A stretch of 64,000 nt of DNA from an uncultured Clostridia bacterium (GCA_944349635.1 CALVNH010000002.1:62001-126000); one strand, 5' to 3'. Positions 52,783-62,431 are shown, counted from the stretch's first letter. Made by a program: numbers and translations. The notes: generated by a model from the letters alone, not told the origin.

Positions 52783-53417
52783 TTTTTCTTCTTTTTGAGG
52801 GACTCCACGTATTCGTCGCACTTTTTACGCGTATCCGCCATTCGATTGTAAACGATTTCCGTCGCCTTTTCGAAATCCTCGGGGTGACGACAGCCGTAAA
52901 ACTCGTCGAGATATATCGGCTCGCCGATGTAAAGATAATTCTTTCTGAACACCTTGTGCATACGGTAGTAGACCATGGGCAGAATGGGTTTGCGCGCCTT
53001 GATTGCAAACCGTGCCGCACCCTGCTTAAATTCCAGCATCTCTTTAGTGCCCTCTTTGTTGCGTGTGCCTTCGGGATACATCACCAGCTTTTTGTCCTCT
53101 TTTAGAACGGTAAGCACCTCCTTGACGGCATTTATGTCGGGTTCGCCGCGATGAACGGGTATGGCGCCTATTTTGCGCAGAAACCAGTTTGCGATTTTCG
53201 CGCATTCGAAAGCCTCCGCCTTTGCGAGGACGTGCAGTTCCTTTTTGTAAAGCGATGCGGCGGGAATGAGGGTGTCGGGTATGGCGTAGTGATTGCAAAT
53301 CACTATCCCCCCTCCCATATTGTCGAAATACTCTTTGTTGACCACCTTGGTGGGCCAAAGGATTTTGACGAGAGGCAGGGTCAAAATTCTGCAAAACCTG
53401 TAAAAACCGTAGCTCAT
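52779..53417 (-). CDS. plsC: 1-acyl-sn-glycerol-3-phosphate acyltransferase
   Basis: Acylates lysophosphatidic acid at the membrane. 212 residues with the acyltransferase motif NHYAIPDT (NHx4D), FLRKIGAIPVHRG, YPEGTRNKEG and the C-terminal PILPMVYY. The ATG overlaps the cmk stop by 4 bp. cmk-plsC-ispH/rpsA is a standard clostridial operon. Confidence 0.95.
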   Translation of the reverse strand: MSYGFYRFCRILTLPLVKILWPTKVVNKEYFDNMGGGIVICNHYAIPDTLIPAASLYKKELHVLAKAEAFECAKIANWFLRKIGAIPVHRGEPDINAVKEVLTVLKEDKKLVMYPEGTRNKEGTKEMLEFKQGAARFAIKARKPILPMVYYRMHKVFRKNYLYIGEPIYLDEFYGCRHPEDFEKATEIVYNRMADTRKKCDEYVESLKKKKK

Positions 53418-54079
53418 TTGATTTTCTCCTTCACGACACGTTTCACGGCGGCAACGACTTCGTCGATGCTCATGGCGGTCGTATCGAGGTAATATGCGTC
53501 GTCGGCCTGTTTCAACGGAGCGACGGCACGGTGGGAATCGTTGTAATCGCGCTTGACGATATCGCTCAACACGGTATCGTAATCGCAACGCTCCCCTTTT
53601 TCGACAAGCTCTTTGTACCTGCGCTTTGCTCTTTCCTCGGCGGACGCCGTCATGAAGAATTTGCAATTCGCCTCAGGCAACACAAACGTGCCGATGTCCC
53701 TGCCGTCAAGCACTACGTCGCGGTTCGCGGCGAATTTGCGTTGCAACTCCACCATTTTGTAGCGTACGCAAGGCAACGCCGAAATGTCGGACGCGGCTTT
53801 GGACATGTGCGGAGCGCGCAAAAACGGGGTCACGTTCTCGCCGTTGACGAAAATCTGCTGAATACCGTTTTCGTAAACGATGTCCATTTCCAGTTCGTCC
53901 AACATGGGAGCAACGGCGTTCTCGTCCGATACGTCGATGCCCTTTTTCAGGGCGGCGTATGCGGTGGCTCTGTACATCGCCCCCGTGTCCAGATAAATTA
54001 TTCCCATTGCCGAGGCAACGGCTTTTGCTATCGTGCTTTTACCCGCTCCGGCGGGACCGTCTATCGCTATATTTATCAT
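53414..54079 (-). CDS. cmk: Cytidylate kinase
   Basis: Phosphorylates CMP/dCMP. P-loop IDGPAGAGKSTIAK at residues 4-17, YLDTGAMYRATAYAALK, the DGRDIGTFVLPEA block and SAEERAKRRYKEL lid. 221 residues. A consensus promoter has its -10 only 9 nt before the ATG. Confidence 0.97.
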   Translation of the reverse strand: MINIAIDGPAGAGKSTIAKAVASAMGIIYLDTGAMYRATAYAALKKGIDVSDENAVAPMLDELEMDIVYENGIQQIFVNGENVTPFLRAPHMSKAASDISALPCVRYKMVELQRKFAANRDVVLDGRDIGTFVLPEANCKFFMTASAEERAKRRYKELVEKGERCDYDTVLSDIVKRDYNDSHRAVAPLKQADDAYYLDTTAMSIDEVVAAVKRVVKEKIK

Positions 54080-54088
54080 AGTGCTCCG

Positions 54089-54118
54089 ATTATATCATTA
54101 TGCCGTGCGCACTGTCAA
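54089..54118 (-). promoter_or_regulatory. Promoter of cmk, -10 box 9 nt before the ATG
   Basis: On the minus strand TTGACA (54118-54113), 18-bp spacer, TATAAT (54094-54089), then CGGAGCACT and ATG. The GGAG would be mostly or wholly lost from a transcript starting at the usual distance. Confidence 0.7.
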
Positions 54119-54268
54119 TTTACACGCCGCTATTTTGCATTTTGTCTTACGGTTGCAGCGTGCCTAAACAGATGGCGCAATCCGGCTTTGCGACCGCTCC
54201 GCACACGTGCCTAACGTCGTGCCTGCCGACTGTGCGGCGATTTTTCATTCCGCCCTGTTTACTTGTGC

Positions 54269-54305
54269 AAAGTATTATAAATTTGCGGATTTTTTATAAT
54301 ACTTT
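54269..54305 (+). repeat. 37-bp dispersed inverted-repeat element, copy 5
   Basis: AAAGTATTAT (54269-54278), 17-bp spacer containing GCGGATTTT, ATAATACTTT (54296-54305); perfect 10-bp arms. In the gap between the flavoprotein stop and the cmk promoter. Confidence 0.85.
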
Positions 54306-54340
54306 TACCGATAAAGCACAAAACAGAGGCGTCGTCTGCA

Positions 54341-55570
54341 CTATTTGGCAGCTGCCGACGTTATCGACTTTGCGCAAACGGCAGCCGTCGAAAACGCGAT
54401 TTGCAAATTGAAACCTCCCGTCAGCGCGTCGGCGTCGATTACCTCTCCGATAAAATACAGATTCTTCACGAGCCTGCTTTCGCAATGCGGAGTCAGTTCT
54501 TTAAGACTAACGCCGCCCGAAGTCACAACCGCTTCTTCAAACGGAGCAACTCCCGCACAGCGGAACGTCAGCCCCTTGACGGCTGCGACGATACGCCTGC
54601 GCTCCTCTTTCGTCACGGAGTTTGCCTTTTTGCTTTCCGCGACGCCCGCCCTTTTGAGCACGTAGGTGTTCAACCTTTCGGGCAACAGGGCCCTGGTCAC
54701 GTTTTTCAAATCACTGTTCAGTCTTTCGGCAAAATCGCGCAATATGCGTTGTTCCAGCTTCTCCTCGGACAGCGCGGGTTTCAGGTCGAGAGAGAGAGTG
54801 GCTCCGCTCTCTCTGTTCAACCATGAAGAAAGAGTCAAAGCAACGGGTCCGCTCACGCCCTTGTCGGTGAACAGCATTTCGCCGAATTCGGAACGTATTT
54901 TCTTCCCGGAGGCGGAATAAGCCGAAAGTTCCACGTTTTTGAGGGAAAGTCCTTTCAGTTCGGCAACGCTTTCCACGGTGATTAACGCCGCAAGCGAAGG
55001 AACGGGCTTCACAACGCTGTGCCCGAAACTCTCCGCAAACGCATAGCCGTCCCCCGTGGACCCCGTGGCGGGATAACTCTTTCCGCCCGTGGCAATAACC
55101 AGATTGTCGGCATAGAGCGTTCTGCCGTCGGCAAGCGAAACGGTAAATACGCAATCGTCGTTTTTCCCGACCGCGACCACCTCGGCGTCAGTTTCCACCA
55201 AAACGCCTGCGGATGCAAGTCTGGCGTTGAGCGTTTTTATGACGTCGGACGACTTTCCCGAAGCGGGAAAAACTCTGTTTCCTCTTTCCGTAACCAGTTC
55301 GAGCCCCGAATTCTCAAAAAACCGCTTCGTGTCTTCTGGAGTGAAAGAATAAATCGCCGTGCGCAAAAATTTGTCTCCGTGCACGACGCTCTGTAAAAAT
55401 TCCTGCGGAGAATAATCCGCCGTAAGGTTGCACCTGCCCTTTCCGGTGATGTAAATCTTTTTCCCCGTCTTGCCGTTCTTTTCAAGCAGTATCGTCTTTT
55501 CTCCGCCTTCGGCGCACAACACGGCGCACATACATCCCGCGGCGCCGCCTCCCACAATCAACGTACTCAC
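54341..55570 (-). CDS. HI0933/YtfP-family flavoprotein (BaiN-like NAD(P)/FAD oxidoreductase)
   Basis: 409 residues. FAD-binding LIVGGGAAGCMCAVLCAE at the N-terminus, GKKIYITGKGRCNLT, NLVIATGGKSYPATGSTGDG and the C-terminal FIGEVIDADALTGGFNLQIA, which closes the FAD site. The in vivo substrate is not established for most members. The GTG at 55570 overlaps the surE stop (GTGA) and has GGAG upstream; earlier in-frame codons lie in surE. Confidence 0.9.
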   Translation of the reverse strand: MSTLIVGGGAAGCMCAVLCAEGGEKTILLEKNGKTGKKIYITGKGRCNLTADYSPQEFLQSVVHGDKFLRTAIYSFTPEDTKRFFENSGLELVTERGNRVFPASGKSSDVIKTLNARLASAGVLVETDAEVVAVGKNDDCVFTVSLADGRTLYADNLVIATGGKSYPATGSTGDGYAFAESFGHSVVKPVPSLAALITVESVAELKGLSLKNVELSAYSASGKKIRSEFGEMLFTDKGVSGPVALTLSSWLNRESGATLSLDLKPALSEEKLEQRILRDFAERLNSDLKNVTRALLPERLNTYVLKRAGVAESKKANSVTKEERRRIVAAVKGLTFRCAGVAPFEEAVVTSGGVSLKELTPHCESRLVKNLYFIGEVIDADALTGGFNLQIAFSTAAVCAKSITSAAAK

Positions 55571-56334
55571 AGCAACCACTCCGCCTGTTTTATCTTTTTC
55601 AGTCCGTCTTCGTCCGTTGCCAGCACTTTGACGGGGGTAACGGTTATATAGCCGGAATCGGACATTTTGCAATCGGTGATTTCCCTCTCCTTCGAAGTGT
55701 CGAGCGGATAACCCGTAAGACGAAAGCCCTCGGCTTCGGGCACGTACCAGTCCTTATATCGGCGCATTCCGAGCGGCGCACAAATTACGCCCGCAATTTT
55801 TTCGTCCGCGGGGATATTGACGTTCAACGTCACGAGAGGACGCGAAAGCGCGCGCAAATTGTTCAGATTGTCTGTCACAAATCGCACGGCCGTGTCATAG
55901 CCGCTTCCTTTGGAAGCGTCGACGGAAACGGCGACGGAAGGCACTCCGAGAACCGTTCCTTCTTCCGCCGCGCCGAAAGTTCCCGAATAAATCACGTCCG
56001 ACCCCACGTTCAACACCGTATTTACGCCCGAAATCACCATGTCGAACTTTTCGTCGCGATATATGTGCTCTATGGCGAATTTGACGGCGTCGGCGGGAGT
56101 CCCGTCGATGCTGTTGCAAGGCACGCGAACGGGCGTTCCGTCCGAAAGACGGAGTTCGCCTTCATTCACGACCGACCAGCGAAGCTGCGAATTGAAAGTG
56201 AGTCCGTGCCCCGCTCCCGACCTTTCGCGTGAAGGCGCGCTGATGCGTACGTCGTGATTGCGGGAAAGAGCCGCCGCAAGCCGCAGCAAGCCTTCGCAAA
56301 AATATCCGTCGTCGTTTGAAAGAAGAATTTTCAT
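55567..56334 (-). CDS. surE: 5'/3'-nucleotidase SurE
   Basis: Metal-dependent nucleoside monophosphatase. The metal site DD is in ILLSNDDGYFCEGL; APSRERSGAGHGLT, DMVISGVNTVLNVG and YSGTFGAAEEG are all typical. 255 residues from ATG 56334. No good ribosome binding site; translation may follow rluB 35 bp upstream. Confidence 0.95.
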   Translation of the reverse strand: MKILLSNDDGYFCEGLLRLAAALSRNHDVRISAPSRERSGAGHGLTFNSQLRWSVVNEGELRLSDGTPVRVPCNSIDGTPADAVKFAIEHIYRDEKFDMVISGVNTVLNVGSDVIYSGTFGAAEEGTVLGVPSVAVSVDASKGSGYDTAVRFVTDNLNNLRALSRPLVTLNVNIPADEKIAGVICAPLGMRRYKDWYVPEAEGFRLTGYPLDTSKEREITDCKMSDSGYITVTPVKVLATDEDGLKKIKQAEWLL

Positions 56335-56369
56335 TTGTTTTTTCGCATCGACCGCGTTTGCGACACGGC

Positions 56370-57074
56370 TTACAGATTTTTCAGATAAGCCACTTCGAAC
56401 TCGTTGAGTTCCCTGAAAGCTCCGCGGGAAAGCCCTCCCAGACGCAATTCGCCTACGGCAACGCGTTTGAGAAATACCACGTTTTTCTCGACAGCCGCGA
56501 ACATCTTGCGGATTTCTCGGTTTTTGCCCTCGAAGATAACAACTTCCAGTCTGCTGAGTCCGTTTTCCTCGCCAAGCAGTTTGACTTTGCAACGTGAATA
56601 TTTCACGCCGTCGACAGTGACGCCTTTTCGGAGCGCGGCCAAGTCGCTTTCCTGAATGTCGCCTTCGATTTTCACCACGTAAGTCTTGGAAATTTCGTTG
56701 GAAGGGTGAGTGAGTTTGTGAGTGAGCTCACCGTCGTTTGTAAACAATAAAAGCCCCTCGCTGTCGTAATCCAGTCTGCCGACGGGCACAAGACGCTTCT
56801 CTCTGCCGATGAAATCGTAGACCGTCTTTCTGCCTTTTTCATCGGACACGGTCGTAACGCACCCTTTGGGCTTGTTGAACATTATGTACTCGTAATGGGT
56901 GACGGGAACTATTTTTTTGCCGTCGAGATAGACAACGTCCTTCTTTTCGTCGACGTCGAATCCCATTTCCGAAACCGTTTTGCGATTTACGGTGACTCTG
57001 CCCTGTGCTATGATTTCGTCGGCTTTGCGACGGGAGCAGACACCGCATTCCGCAAGAAACTTGTTGAGACGCAT
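56370..57074 (-). CDS. rluB: Pseudouridine synthase, RsuA/RluB family
   Basis: Modifies 23S rRNA, or 16S if of the RsuA type. N-terminal S4 domain (MRLNKFLAECGVCSRRKADE), catalytic aspartate in PVGRLDYDSEGLLLFTND and the GKNREIRKMF block. 234 residues. AGGTGG is 8 nt before the ATG. rluB fits the usual Firmicute annotation; exact target inferred. Confidence 0.94.
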   Translation of the reverse strand: MRLNKFLAECGVCSRRKADEIIAQGRVTVNRKTVSEMGFDVDEKKDVVYLDGKKIVPVTHYEYIMFNKPKGCVTTVSDEKGRKTVYDFIGREKRLVPVGRLDYDSEGLLLFTNDGELTHKLTHPSNEISKTYVVKIEGDIQESDLAALRKGVTVDGVKYSRCKVKLLGEENGLSRLEVVIFEGKNREIRKMFAAVEKNVVFLKRVAVGELRLGGLSRGAFRELNEFEVAYLKNL

Positions 57075-57102
57075 TTATAATACCACCTGCTAAGATAAAA
57101 TT

Positions 57103-57131
57103 ATTATATATGCATACGTCCGCAAAATCAA
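57103..57131 (-). promoter_or_regulatory. Promoter of rluB-surE-flavoprotein
   Basis: On the minus strand TTGATT (57131-57126), 17-bp spacer, TATAAT (57108-57103). Confidence 0.7.
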
Positions 57132-57262
57132 GCGATTGCGGACGTCAAACGGTTCGGCTCAGGGGCGGAAACCCTCGTCGAACACGGGCATTTGCTTTGA
57201 AAGCGTCGGTTACGTTAATTGCGTTGCGGGAAAACCGCCTCGCGGGAATACGTGCAAAAAAT

Positions 57263-58261
57263 TCATGGTCTGACTACAAAAGATATTTTTTCGTTCCCGT
57301 CCTTTTTCACGGGATAAACAGAAGGAAGCAGATTGCCGTCGGAATCCCTTTTTACTTCGACTTCCATGTCCGCTCCTTCCACGGGCAGCGGCGTTACGGG
57401 TTGCATGGAATACTCTTCAAACGCTCTGCCGAGCAGGTTTTTCGACACGTTCCACATATCGTAAACGTTCAGCACGACGCTGATGAGTTGCATTCCGTCG
57501 CGATACGCTCCGCCGACAAGGCACCGTCCGCTCTTGGTGGTATAACCCGTCTTGACGCCGTTAGCACCGTCGAAAGAGGTCAGAAGTTTGTTCTTGTTGG
57601 AAAGATACCTTTTTCCTTCCGCTCCGCCGATTACGGCGTTTTTCGTGGACACTATGCGTCTGAAATCCGCATTTCTGTAAGCCGCGGCAGTAATTAAAGC
57701 CAAATCACGCGCCGTGGTATAATGGTTTTCGTCGTGCAAACCGTGCGGATTTACGAAATTGCTGTTGACGGCACCGCACGCGCGTGCTTTTTCGTTCATG
57801 AGAGCCGCAAACGCATCGGGATTGCCCGAAACGGCATAAGCAAGCGCGCAAGCCGCGTCGTTGCCGCTTCGGAGCATAAGCCCCAACAGCAGCTCTTCCA
57901 CGGTGAGCACCTCGCCTTTGCGCAGATATATTGACGAACCTTCCGTCCCCACCGCCTGCGGTGCTATTTCGACTTTGCATTCAAGCGGCAGGTTTTCAAG
58001 CACAACCAGCGCGGTGAGAATTTTCGTCGTGCTTGCGGGATACATTCTGACATCCGCATTTTCGGAATAAAGCACCCTGCCTGTGGACGCTTCCATCACC
58101 ACGGAGGAGGAATATGGCAGTGCCTTCGCCTGTCCCGAATGCGTGTTGCCGAACATCGCCGCAATGCAAGAAAACACGGCAAACACGGCGACAAAGCAGT
58201 AAAGAAACGCCGAAAGCCCCCTCTTCCTCGCCGAATGGCGGCATTCCCTCTCGTCAGTCAT
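57263..58261 (-). CDS. dacF: D-alanyl-D-alanine carboxypeptidase (DacF-like)
   Basis: Trims peptidoglycan stem peptides outside the membrane. Signal or anchor helix (about 17-37), then S77xxK80 (PASTTK), S132GN and K237TG. 332 residues and a short C-terminal tail, so it resembles the sporulation-associated DacF/DacB more than PBP5. Overlaps ytfJ by 8 bp, the usual partner order in clostridia. Confidence 0.9.
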   Translation of the reverse strand: MTDERECRHSARKRGLSAFLYCFVAVFAVFSCIAAMFGNTHSGQAKALPYSSSVVMEASTGRVLYSENADVRMYPASTTKILTALVVLENLPLECKVEIAPQAVGTEGSSIYLRKGEVLTVEELLLGLMLRSGNDAACALAYAVSGNPDAFAALMNEKARACGAVNSNFVNPHGLHDENHYTTARDLALITAAAYRNADFRRIVSTKNAVIGGAEGKRYLSNKNKLLTSFDGANGVKTGYTTKSGRCLVGGAYRDGMQLISVVLNVYDMWNVSKNLLGRAFEEYSMQPVTPLPVEGADMEVEVKRDSDGNLLPSVYPVKKDGNEKISFVVRP

Positions 58262-58619
58262 CGTCGTCTTCCTTTTTTATGGCTCTGAACGCCGCTCTGG
58301 CAAGTTCTTTCCATTTATCCTCTGAATATGACTTGTCCACGGTGATGAATTTCTTTTCTCTGCCGCAAAGCAAAAAACCCACGGGAGTGACGGTAATTCC
58401 GCCCCCGCTTGCCGTCGCGTGAGGATACTCCCCTTTCTGTTTTGCCGCCCCTTCGCCGTACTCACCACCGCCGACGACAAAACCGTAACTGACCTTGCTG
58501 ACGGGAAGTATGACGACTCCGTCCTCCGTAACGACGGGTTTTCCCACCACCGCGTCGGAGTCCGAAATTCGTCGCATGCTTTCCATGGTTGCCTGCAACA
58601 TTTCTTCAAAACCTTTCAT
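58254..58619 (-). CDS. ytfJ: GerW-family sporulation protein YtfJ
   Basis: Small spore protein needed for normal germination in Bacillus. 121 residues with GKPVVTEDGVVILPVSKVSY, FVVGGGEYGEG and the Gly-rich SGGGITVTPVGFLL. ATG 58619 has GAGGAG at 6 nt spacing and is preferred to the in-frame ATG at 58637, which lies upstream of that site. Confidence 0.93.
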   Translation of the reverse strand: MKGFEEMLQATMESMRRISDSDAVVGKPVVTEDGVVILPVSKVSYGFVVGGGEYGEGAAKQKGEYPHATASGGGITVTPVGFLLCGREKKFITVDKSYSEDKWKELARAAFRAIKKEDDDD

Positions 58620-58676
58620 AACATTCTCCTCTGTCACATTGACAGACGTATTGAAACGAACTTTTTATATTCCACC

Positions 58677-59255
58677 TCACCGTTTTGCGGAAATGCGGTA
58701 AAGCCTAAGCGCCTGAAACAGTGATATGCCCATATCCAGCGAAATGTCCGCGTTGAAGCCCTCTCCGTCGTAGAGAGGGAACACTCTGCACTCCGTCTTT
58801 TGCGGCAACAAATTCGCCGCAAGCACGGAAATCGCCGCCGCACCCAACGCGCAACTCATTCCGTCGCCGCCCAGCGCAACCGACACTCTCCCGCGCTTCA
58901 AAATTCCCGATTCCGACACAAAACGCACAAGTGCAGACAGATTTTTCACTTTAAACTGTGCCTTATCCGGATTTTCCGCCACGTTTTCGTCTTGGTCTGC
59001 CGTCGTTTCCGATTTGCCGTTTATCGTGATTCTAACGCTGTCTTTTTTAAGTTCCGCTTTGATTCGCAATACGGGCAGGGACACTATTTGCAACCTGACC
59101 AACGCACGTTTCCCGTCCGTGGACAAGTACCCCGTCGCCCGTACTTTCCAAGGCGCGGTCAGCAATATCAACAGTGCCTCCACGACAAACAGAGCAATAA
59201 AAAACGCCACGTTGTTAGTGTGGCGTTTAGAAACGAAAATATGTATTTCGGGCAT
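58677..59255 (-). CDS. DUF2953 protein (YtfI-like)
   Basis: 192 residues. One membrane helix (about 16-34), then a region with KVRATGYLSTDGKRALV and, at the C-terminus, DGEGFNADISLDMGISLFQALRL, the segment that defines DUF2953. Function unknown, but the family is regularly encoded beside scpB and ytfJ in spore formers, which suggests a sporulation role. Confidence 0.85.
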   Translation of the reverse strand: MPEIHIFVSKRHTNNVAFFIALFVVEALLILLTAPWKVRATGYLSTDGKRALVRLQIVSLPVLRIKAELKKDSVRITINGKSETTADQDENVAENPDKAQFKVKNLSALVRFVSESGILKRGRVSVALGGDGMSCALGAAAISVLAANLLPQKTECRVFPLYDGEGFNADISLDMGISLFQALRLYRISAKR

Positions 59256-59291
59256 CGTCGCGGTGACGGCGACGCGCTCTTGCGGGAAAAC

Positions 59292-59987
59292 TTATTCGAT
59301 GACTTCGAACTTCTCTCCCTGCAAAAAGTCAGGTATCTCTTCCTCTTCGACGTCCGCAGCTGCGGCAAGAGTGCCCGCTTCCACGGCTTCGTCAAGCAGA
59401 TTGCCCTCCTCGTCGTAGATTGTACGGTTGTGAAACAGCGTATCTCTTGCGGGAGCGTAAATTTCCTGCAACTTCTCCATGACTTCTTCGAGGTCGGGAA
59501 GCTCCTCTATGGATGACAGCTGGAACTTTTTGAGAAATTCGTCCGTCGTGCCGTAAAGGAAGGGACGGCCAACGGTATCCTTTCTGCCCACCACTTCTAT
59601 AAGACCGGCTTTGAGCAGACCGGTTATGGCGTATTCGCAACTCGTTCCCGCTCTCATGTCGTCGATTTCAAGCCTGGTTATAGGCTGTTTGTAAGCAATG
59701 GTCGCAAGCACTTCGAGCAATGTCTTGGTGAGCTCTTTTTCGCGGAGCGGAGTCAGAATTTCCGCCACGGTTTCTCCGTAACGCGGATTGGAGCTGAATT
59801 GAAGCTTTCCGTTGAATTCCAGCAAAAGCAAGCCGCAATCGCCGCTGTACTTTTTCTGCAAATCCTTTATGACGGAATTGAGCTGACTGTTGGTGAGTTC
59901 GGGGATTTTCTCCACCAAATCCTTTTTGGAAATGGGCGAGCCCGACGAAAAGACAAGGGCTTCGATTACGTTCTTAATATTTTCCAT
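59292..59987 (-). CDS. scpB: Segregation and condensation protein B
   Basis: Winged-helix partner of ScpA in the SMC condensin complex. 231 residues with KNVIEALVFSSGSPISKKDL, LLLEFNGKLQFSSNPRYGE and IAYKQPITRLEIDDMRAG. ATG 59987 lies in the end of scpA (14-bp overlap) with GGAGGAAGAGG upstream. Confidence 0.95.
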   Translation of the reverse strand: MENIKNVIEALVFSSGSPISKKDLVEKIPELTNSQLNSVIKDLQKKYSGDCGLLLLEFNGKLQFSSNPRYGETVAEILTPLREKELTKTLLEVLATIAYKQPITRLEIDDMRAGTSCEYAITGLLKAGLIEVVGRKDTVGRPFLYGTTDEFLKKFQLSSIEELPDLEEVMEKLQEIYAPARDTLFHNRTIYDEEGNLLDEAVEAGTLAAAADVEEEEIPDFLQGEKFEVIE

Positions 59988-61098
59988 CCTCTTCCTCCTC
60001 GAAAGCGACGGGGGTGGTATCCGCCCCCTCAACGGCATAGAGAGTGATTTCTCCGAAAAGCTCCTCCTGCTCCGCCCTCAATCTGCCGTATTTGAGCAAT
60101 TCCAGTACGGCAAGAAAGGTTGTGACGATATCGTTGCGGTCGAAATCCGGCTCGAAGAGAGAGCTGAAAGTAAAGGAATCGTAAACCGTGAGCAGTTCCA
60201 GAATGTGCCTCATCTGGTCGGCGACGGAAAATCTGTCCTGCACCACCTTTTTGGGTATGACGGAACGCTCCCTCTGTTCGGCGTTCACCAGCACGCGTGC
60301 GAATGCGTCCACCAGTTTCGGCAACGAAAAGTTCGTCAGGCATACCCTGTAATCCTTTTCGGAGTAAACGGGCATACGGTAAAATCTGTTTATTGTTTCC
60401 ATGCCGCGGAGTTTTTCGGACTGCTCTTTCATCAACGCGTATTCCTTGATTTTGTTGATGAGAGCGGCGCGTTGCAATTCCGGGTCGTCCACGTACTCTT
60501 CGTCCTCATCATCTGCGGGAAGCGTGCGCAAGGATTTGAGATAGACAAGCTCCGCGGCAAGGGTGATGAACTCTCCCGCGTATTCGAAGTCCAGTTCCTC
60601 TTTCGGGGTGTTCTTTATGATTTCGACATACTGTCTGGTCACGTCGGAAACGAATACGTCCTCGATGCGGATTTTTGCGTCCTTTATCAAAGCAAGCAAT
60701 AGGTCGAGAGGTCCATCGAACTCGCTGAGATGATAATAAATTATCGGCTTTGCTCCCGCGAGATAATCGGAGTCTGACAGTTCTCCGTCGGGACTCGCCG
60801 TCTCCGCCGTCTCGAAAGTGGCGGATTTTTCGGAGGATTGAGGCAATTTCCTCTCATAAATAATGGGCTCCGTGACAATGCCTCTGCGCATCGGAGCCAC
60901 CCGTCCGTCATCCTCTCCGTCGAACGGATTGTTATCATGCCGAAAAGCTGAATTCTCTTCTTCAATCCCGCCTTCCCCCGTCGGGAAATCCGCATCGGAC
61001 TCTGCGGAAAAACCCCCGTCGTTTTCGACGGATTGACGGACGGGTGCGGCACTTTCGTTCTCTTCGGGAAAACCGCTTTCTAAATTGTTTTCTTCCAT
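59974..61098 (-). CDS. scpA: Segregation and condensation protein A with long acidic N-terminal extension
   Basis: Kleisin that bridges the two heads of SMC. The ScpA core starts near residue 119 (YYHLSEFDGPLDLLLALIKD) and covers about 250 residues to the C-terminal winged helix (FLAVLELLKYGRL). Residues 1-118 are acidic, low-complexity and contain PIIYERKLPQ, which resembles the PIIYYHLSEF at the core start. 374 residues against about 250. ATG 61098 overlaps the lysA stop by one base; a TTG at 61110 is less likely. Confidence 0.94.
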   Translation of the reverse strand: MEENNLESGFPEENESAAPVRQSVENDGGFSAESDADFPTGEGGIEEENSAFRHDNNPFDGEDDGRVAPMRRGIVTEPIIYERKLPQSSEKSATFETAETASPDGELSDSDYLAGAKPIIYYHLSEFDGPLDLLLALIKDAKIRIEDVFVSDVTRQYVEIIKNTPKEELDFEYAGEFITLAAELVYLKSLRTLPADDEDEEYVDDPELQRAALINKIKEYALMKEQSEKLRGMETINRFYRMPVYSEKDYRVCLTNFSLPKLVDAFARVLVNAEQRERSVIPKKVVQDRFSVADQMRHILELLTVYDSFTFSSLFEPDFDRNDIVTTFLAVLELLKYGRLRAEQEELFGEITLYAVEGADTTPVAFEEEEDGKY

Positions 61099-62408
61099 CA
61101 GTTCAGCCAATCGGGCACCTCGTTGTTGCGGAGCAAATCGGAATAAGTCTGCGGTTTGACGATATAATCGGCTCTGTCGCCCTCCACCAACACGACGGGG
61201 GGCACGGCATTGAGATTGTAATTCGAAGCCATGGAATAATTGTAGGCTCCCGTGGAAAATACCGCGAGAATGTCGCCCGCTTCCGCGTGCTGCAAGGGCA
61301 CATCCTTTGCAATCAAATCGCCGCTTTCACAGCACTTTCCGGCAATTATGACCTTTTCGTCGGCAGGTTGCGAAGCTTTGTCGGCAATTATTGCGGAGTA
61401 TTTTGACTCGTACAGCGCGTAACGGGGATTGTCGAACATTCCGCCGTCCACCGCAACGTACTTGCGCACTCCGGGAAAATCTTTTATTGCTCCCACGGTA
61501 TAGAGAGTCACTCCCGCTTCGCCCACTATACTCCGTCCCGGTTCCACAATGAGGAAGGGCTTTTCGATGCCCGTTTCCGCCACTTTTGCCGCCACTCTCT
61601 TCCCGATGTTTTCCACGGTATAAGCGTAGCGTCTGGGAGTGAATTTGGGGTCCTCGTCGGTATAATAGATGCCATATCCGCCACCCATATCCAACACTTT
61701 GGTGACGATGTTTTCCTTCGCCAGCGATGCCAGAAATCCAACCGCGATGTCGATTGCCGCATCGTATGAGGAATGCTCGTAAATCTGTGAGCCTATGTGC
61801 ACGTGAATGCCGCAATACTCCAGCCCTTCCGTGGCAACGATTCTCTTTATCACGCTTGCGGCGTCGCCGTCCACACCGAAGCCGAACTTGCTGAGAGGCG
61901 TCGCAGTGGCGACGGCCTCGTGCGTGTGTGCAGTCACACCGGGATTGACCCTGACCAGCACTTTCTGAACGATTCCCCTGCGCTCGGTTTCCGCGGCAAG
62001 CAAATCCAGTTCGTGCAGACTGTCCACCACAAAATAGCCTATACCCGCGTCGATGCCCTCTTTTATTTCCTGCGGAGTCTTGTTGTTGCCGTGAAACAGC
62101 ACCTTTTTCATATCCGCGCCCGCGGTTTTGACAAGATACAGTTCTCCGCCGGAAACTACGTCGAACCACAGCCCTTGCGCCGCCGCGATTTTTGCGGTTG
62201 CCAAAGTGGCGAATGCTTTATTGGCAAAAGCCACCGCGCCGTCACCGTAAGTTGACACGGCTTTGACGAACGCCGCACAGACTTCTTTTATGTAAGCGGC
62301 GTCCATAACGTACAACGGCGTTCCGAAACGGGACGCCAAATCGGTCGCTTTGAAAGAGCCTATGTAGAGATTTCCGTCTTTTACGTAAAGCGTTTCGCGT
62401 GTGTTCAT
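61098..62408 (-). CDS. lysA: Diaminopimelate decarboxylase
   Basis: PLP enzyme making lysine from meso-diaminopimelate. PLP lysine in AVAFANKAFATL, KVLFHGNNKTPQEI, CGIHVHIGSQIY, LDMGGGYGI, EPGRSIVG and the catalytic cysteine in GKCCESGDLIAKD. 436 residues. AAGGAGT lies 7 nt before the ATG. Confidence 0.96.
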   Translation of the reverse strand: MNTRETLYVKDGNLYIGSFKATDLASRFGTPLYVMDAAYIKEVCAAFVKAVSTYGDGAVAFANKAFATLATAKIAAAQGLWFDVVSGGELYLVKTAGADMKKVLFHGNNKTPQEIKEGIDAGIGYFVVDSLHELDLLAAETERRGIVQKVLVRVNPGVTAHTHEAVATATPLSKFGFGVDGDAASVIKRIVATEGLEYCGIHVHIGSQIYEHSSYDAAIDIAVGFLASLAKENIVTKVLDMGGGYGIYYTDEDPKFTPRRYAYTVENIGKRVAAKVAETGIEKPFLIVEPGRSIVGEAGVTLYTVGAIKDFPGVRKYVAVDGGMFDNPRYALYESKYSAIIADKASQPADEKVIIAGKCCESGDLIAKDVPLQHAEAGDILAVFSTGAYNYSMASNYNLNAVPPVVLVEGDRADYIVKPQTYSDLLRNNEVPDWLN

Positions 62409-62431
62409 CGAAAGTACTCCTTAACGGAAGA

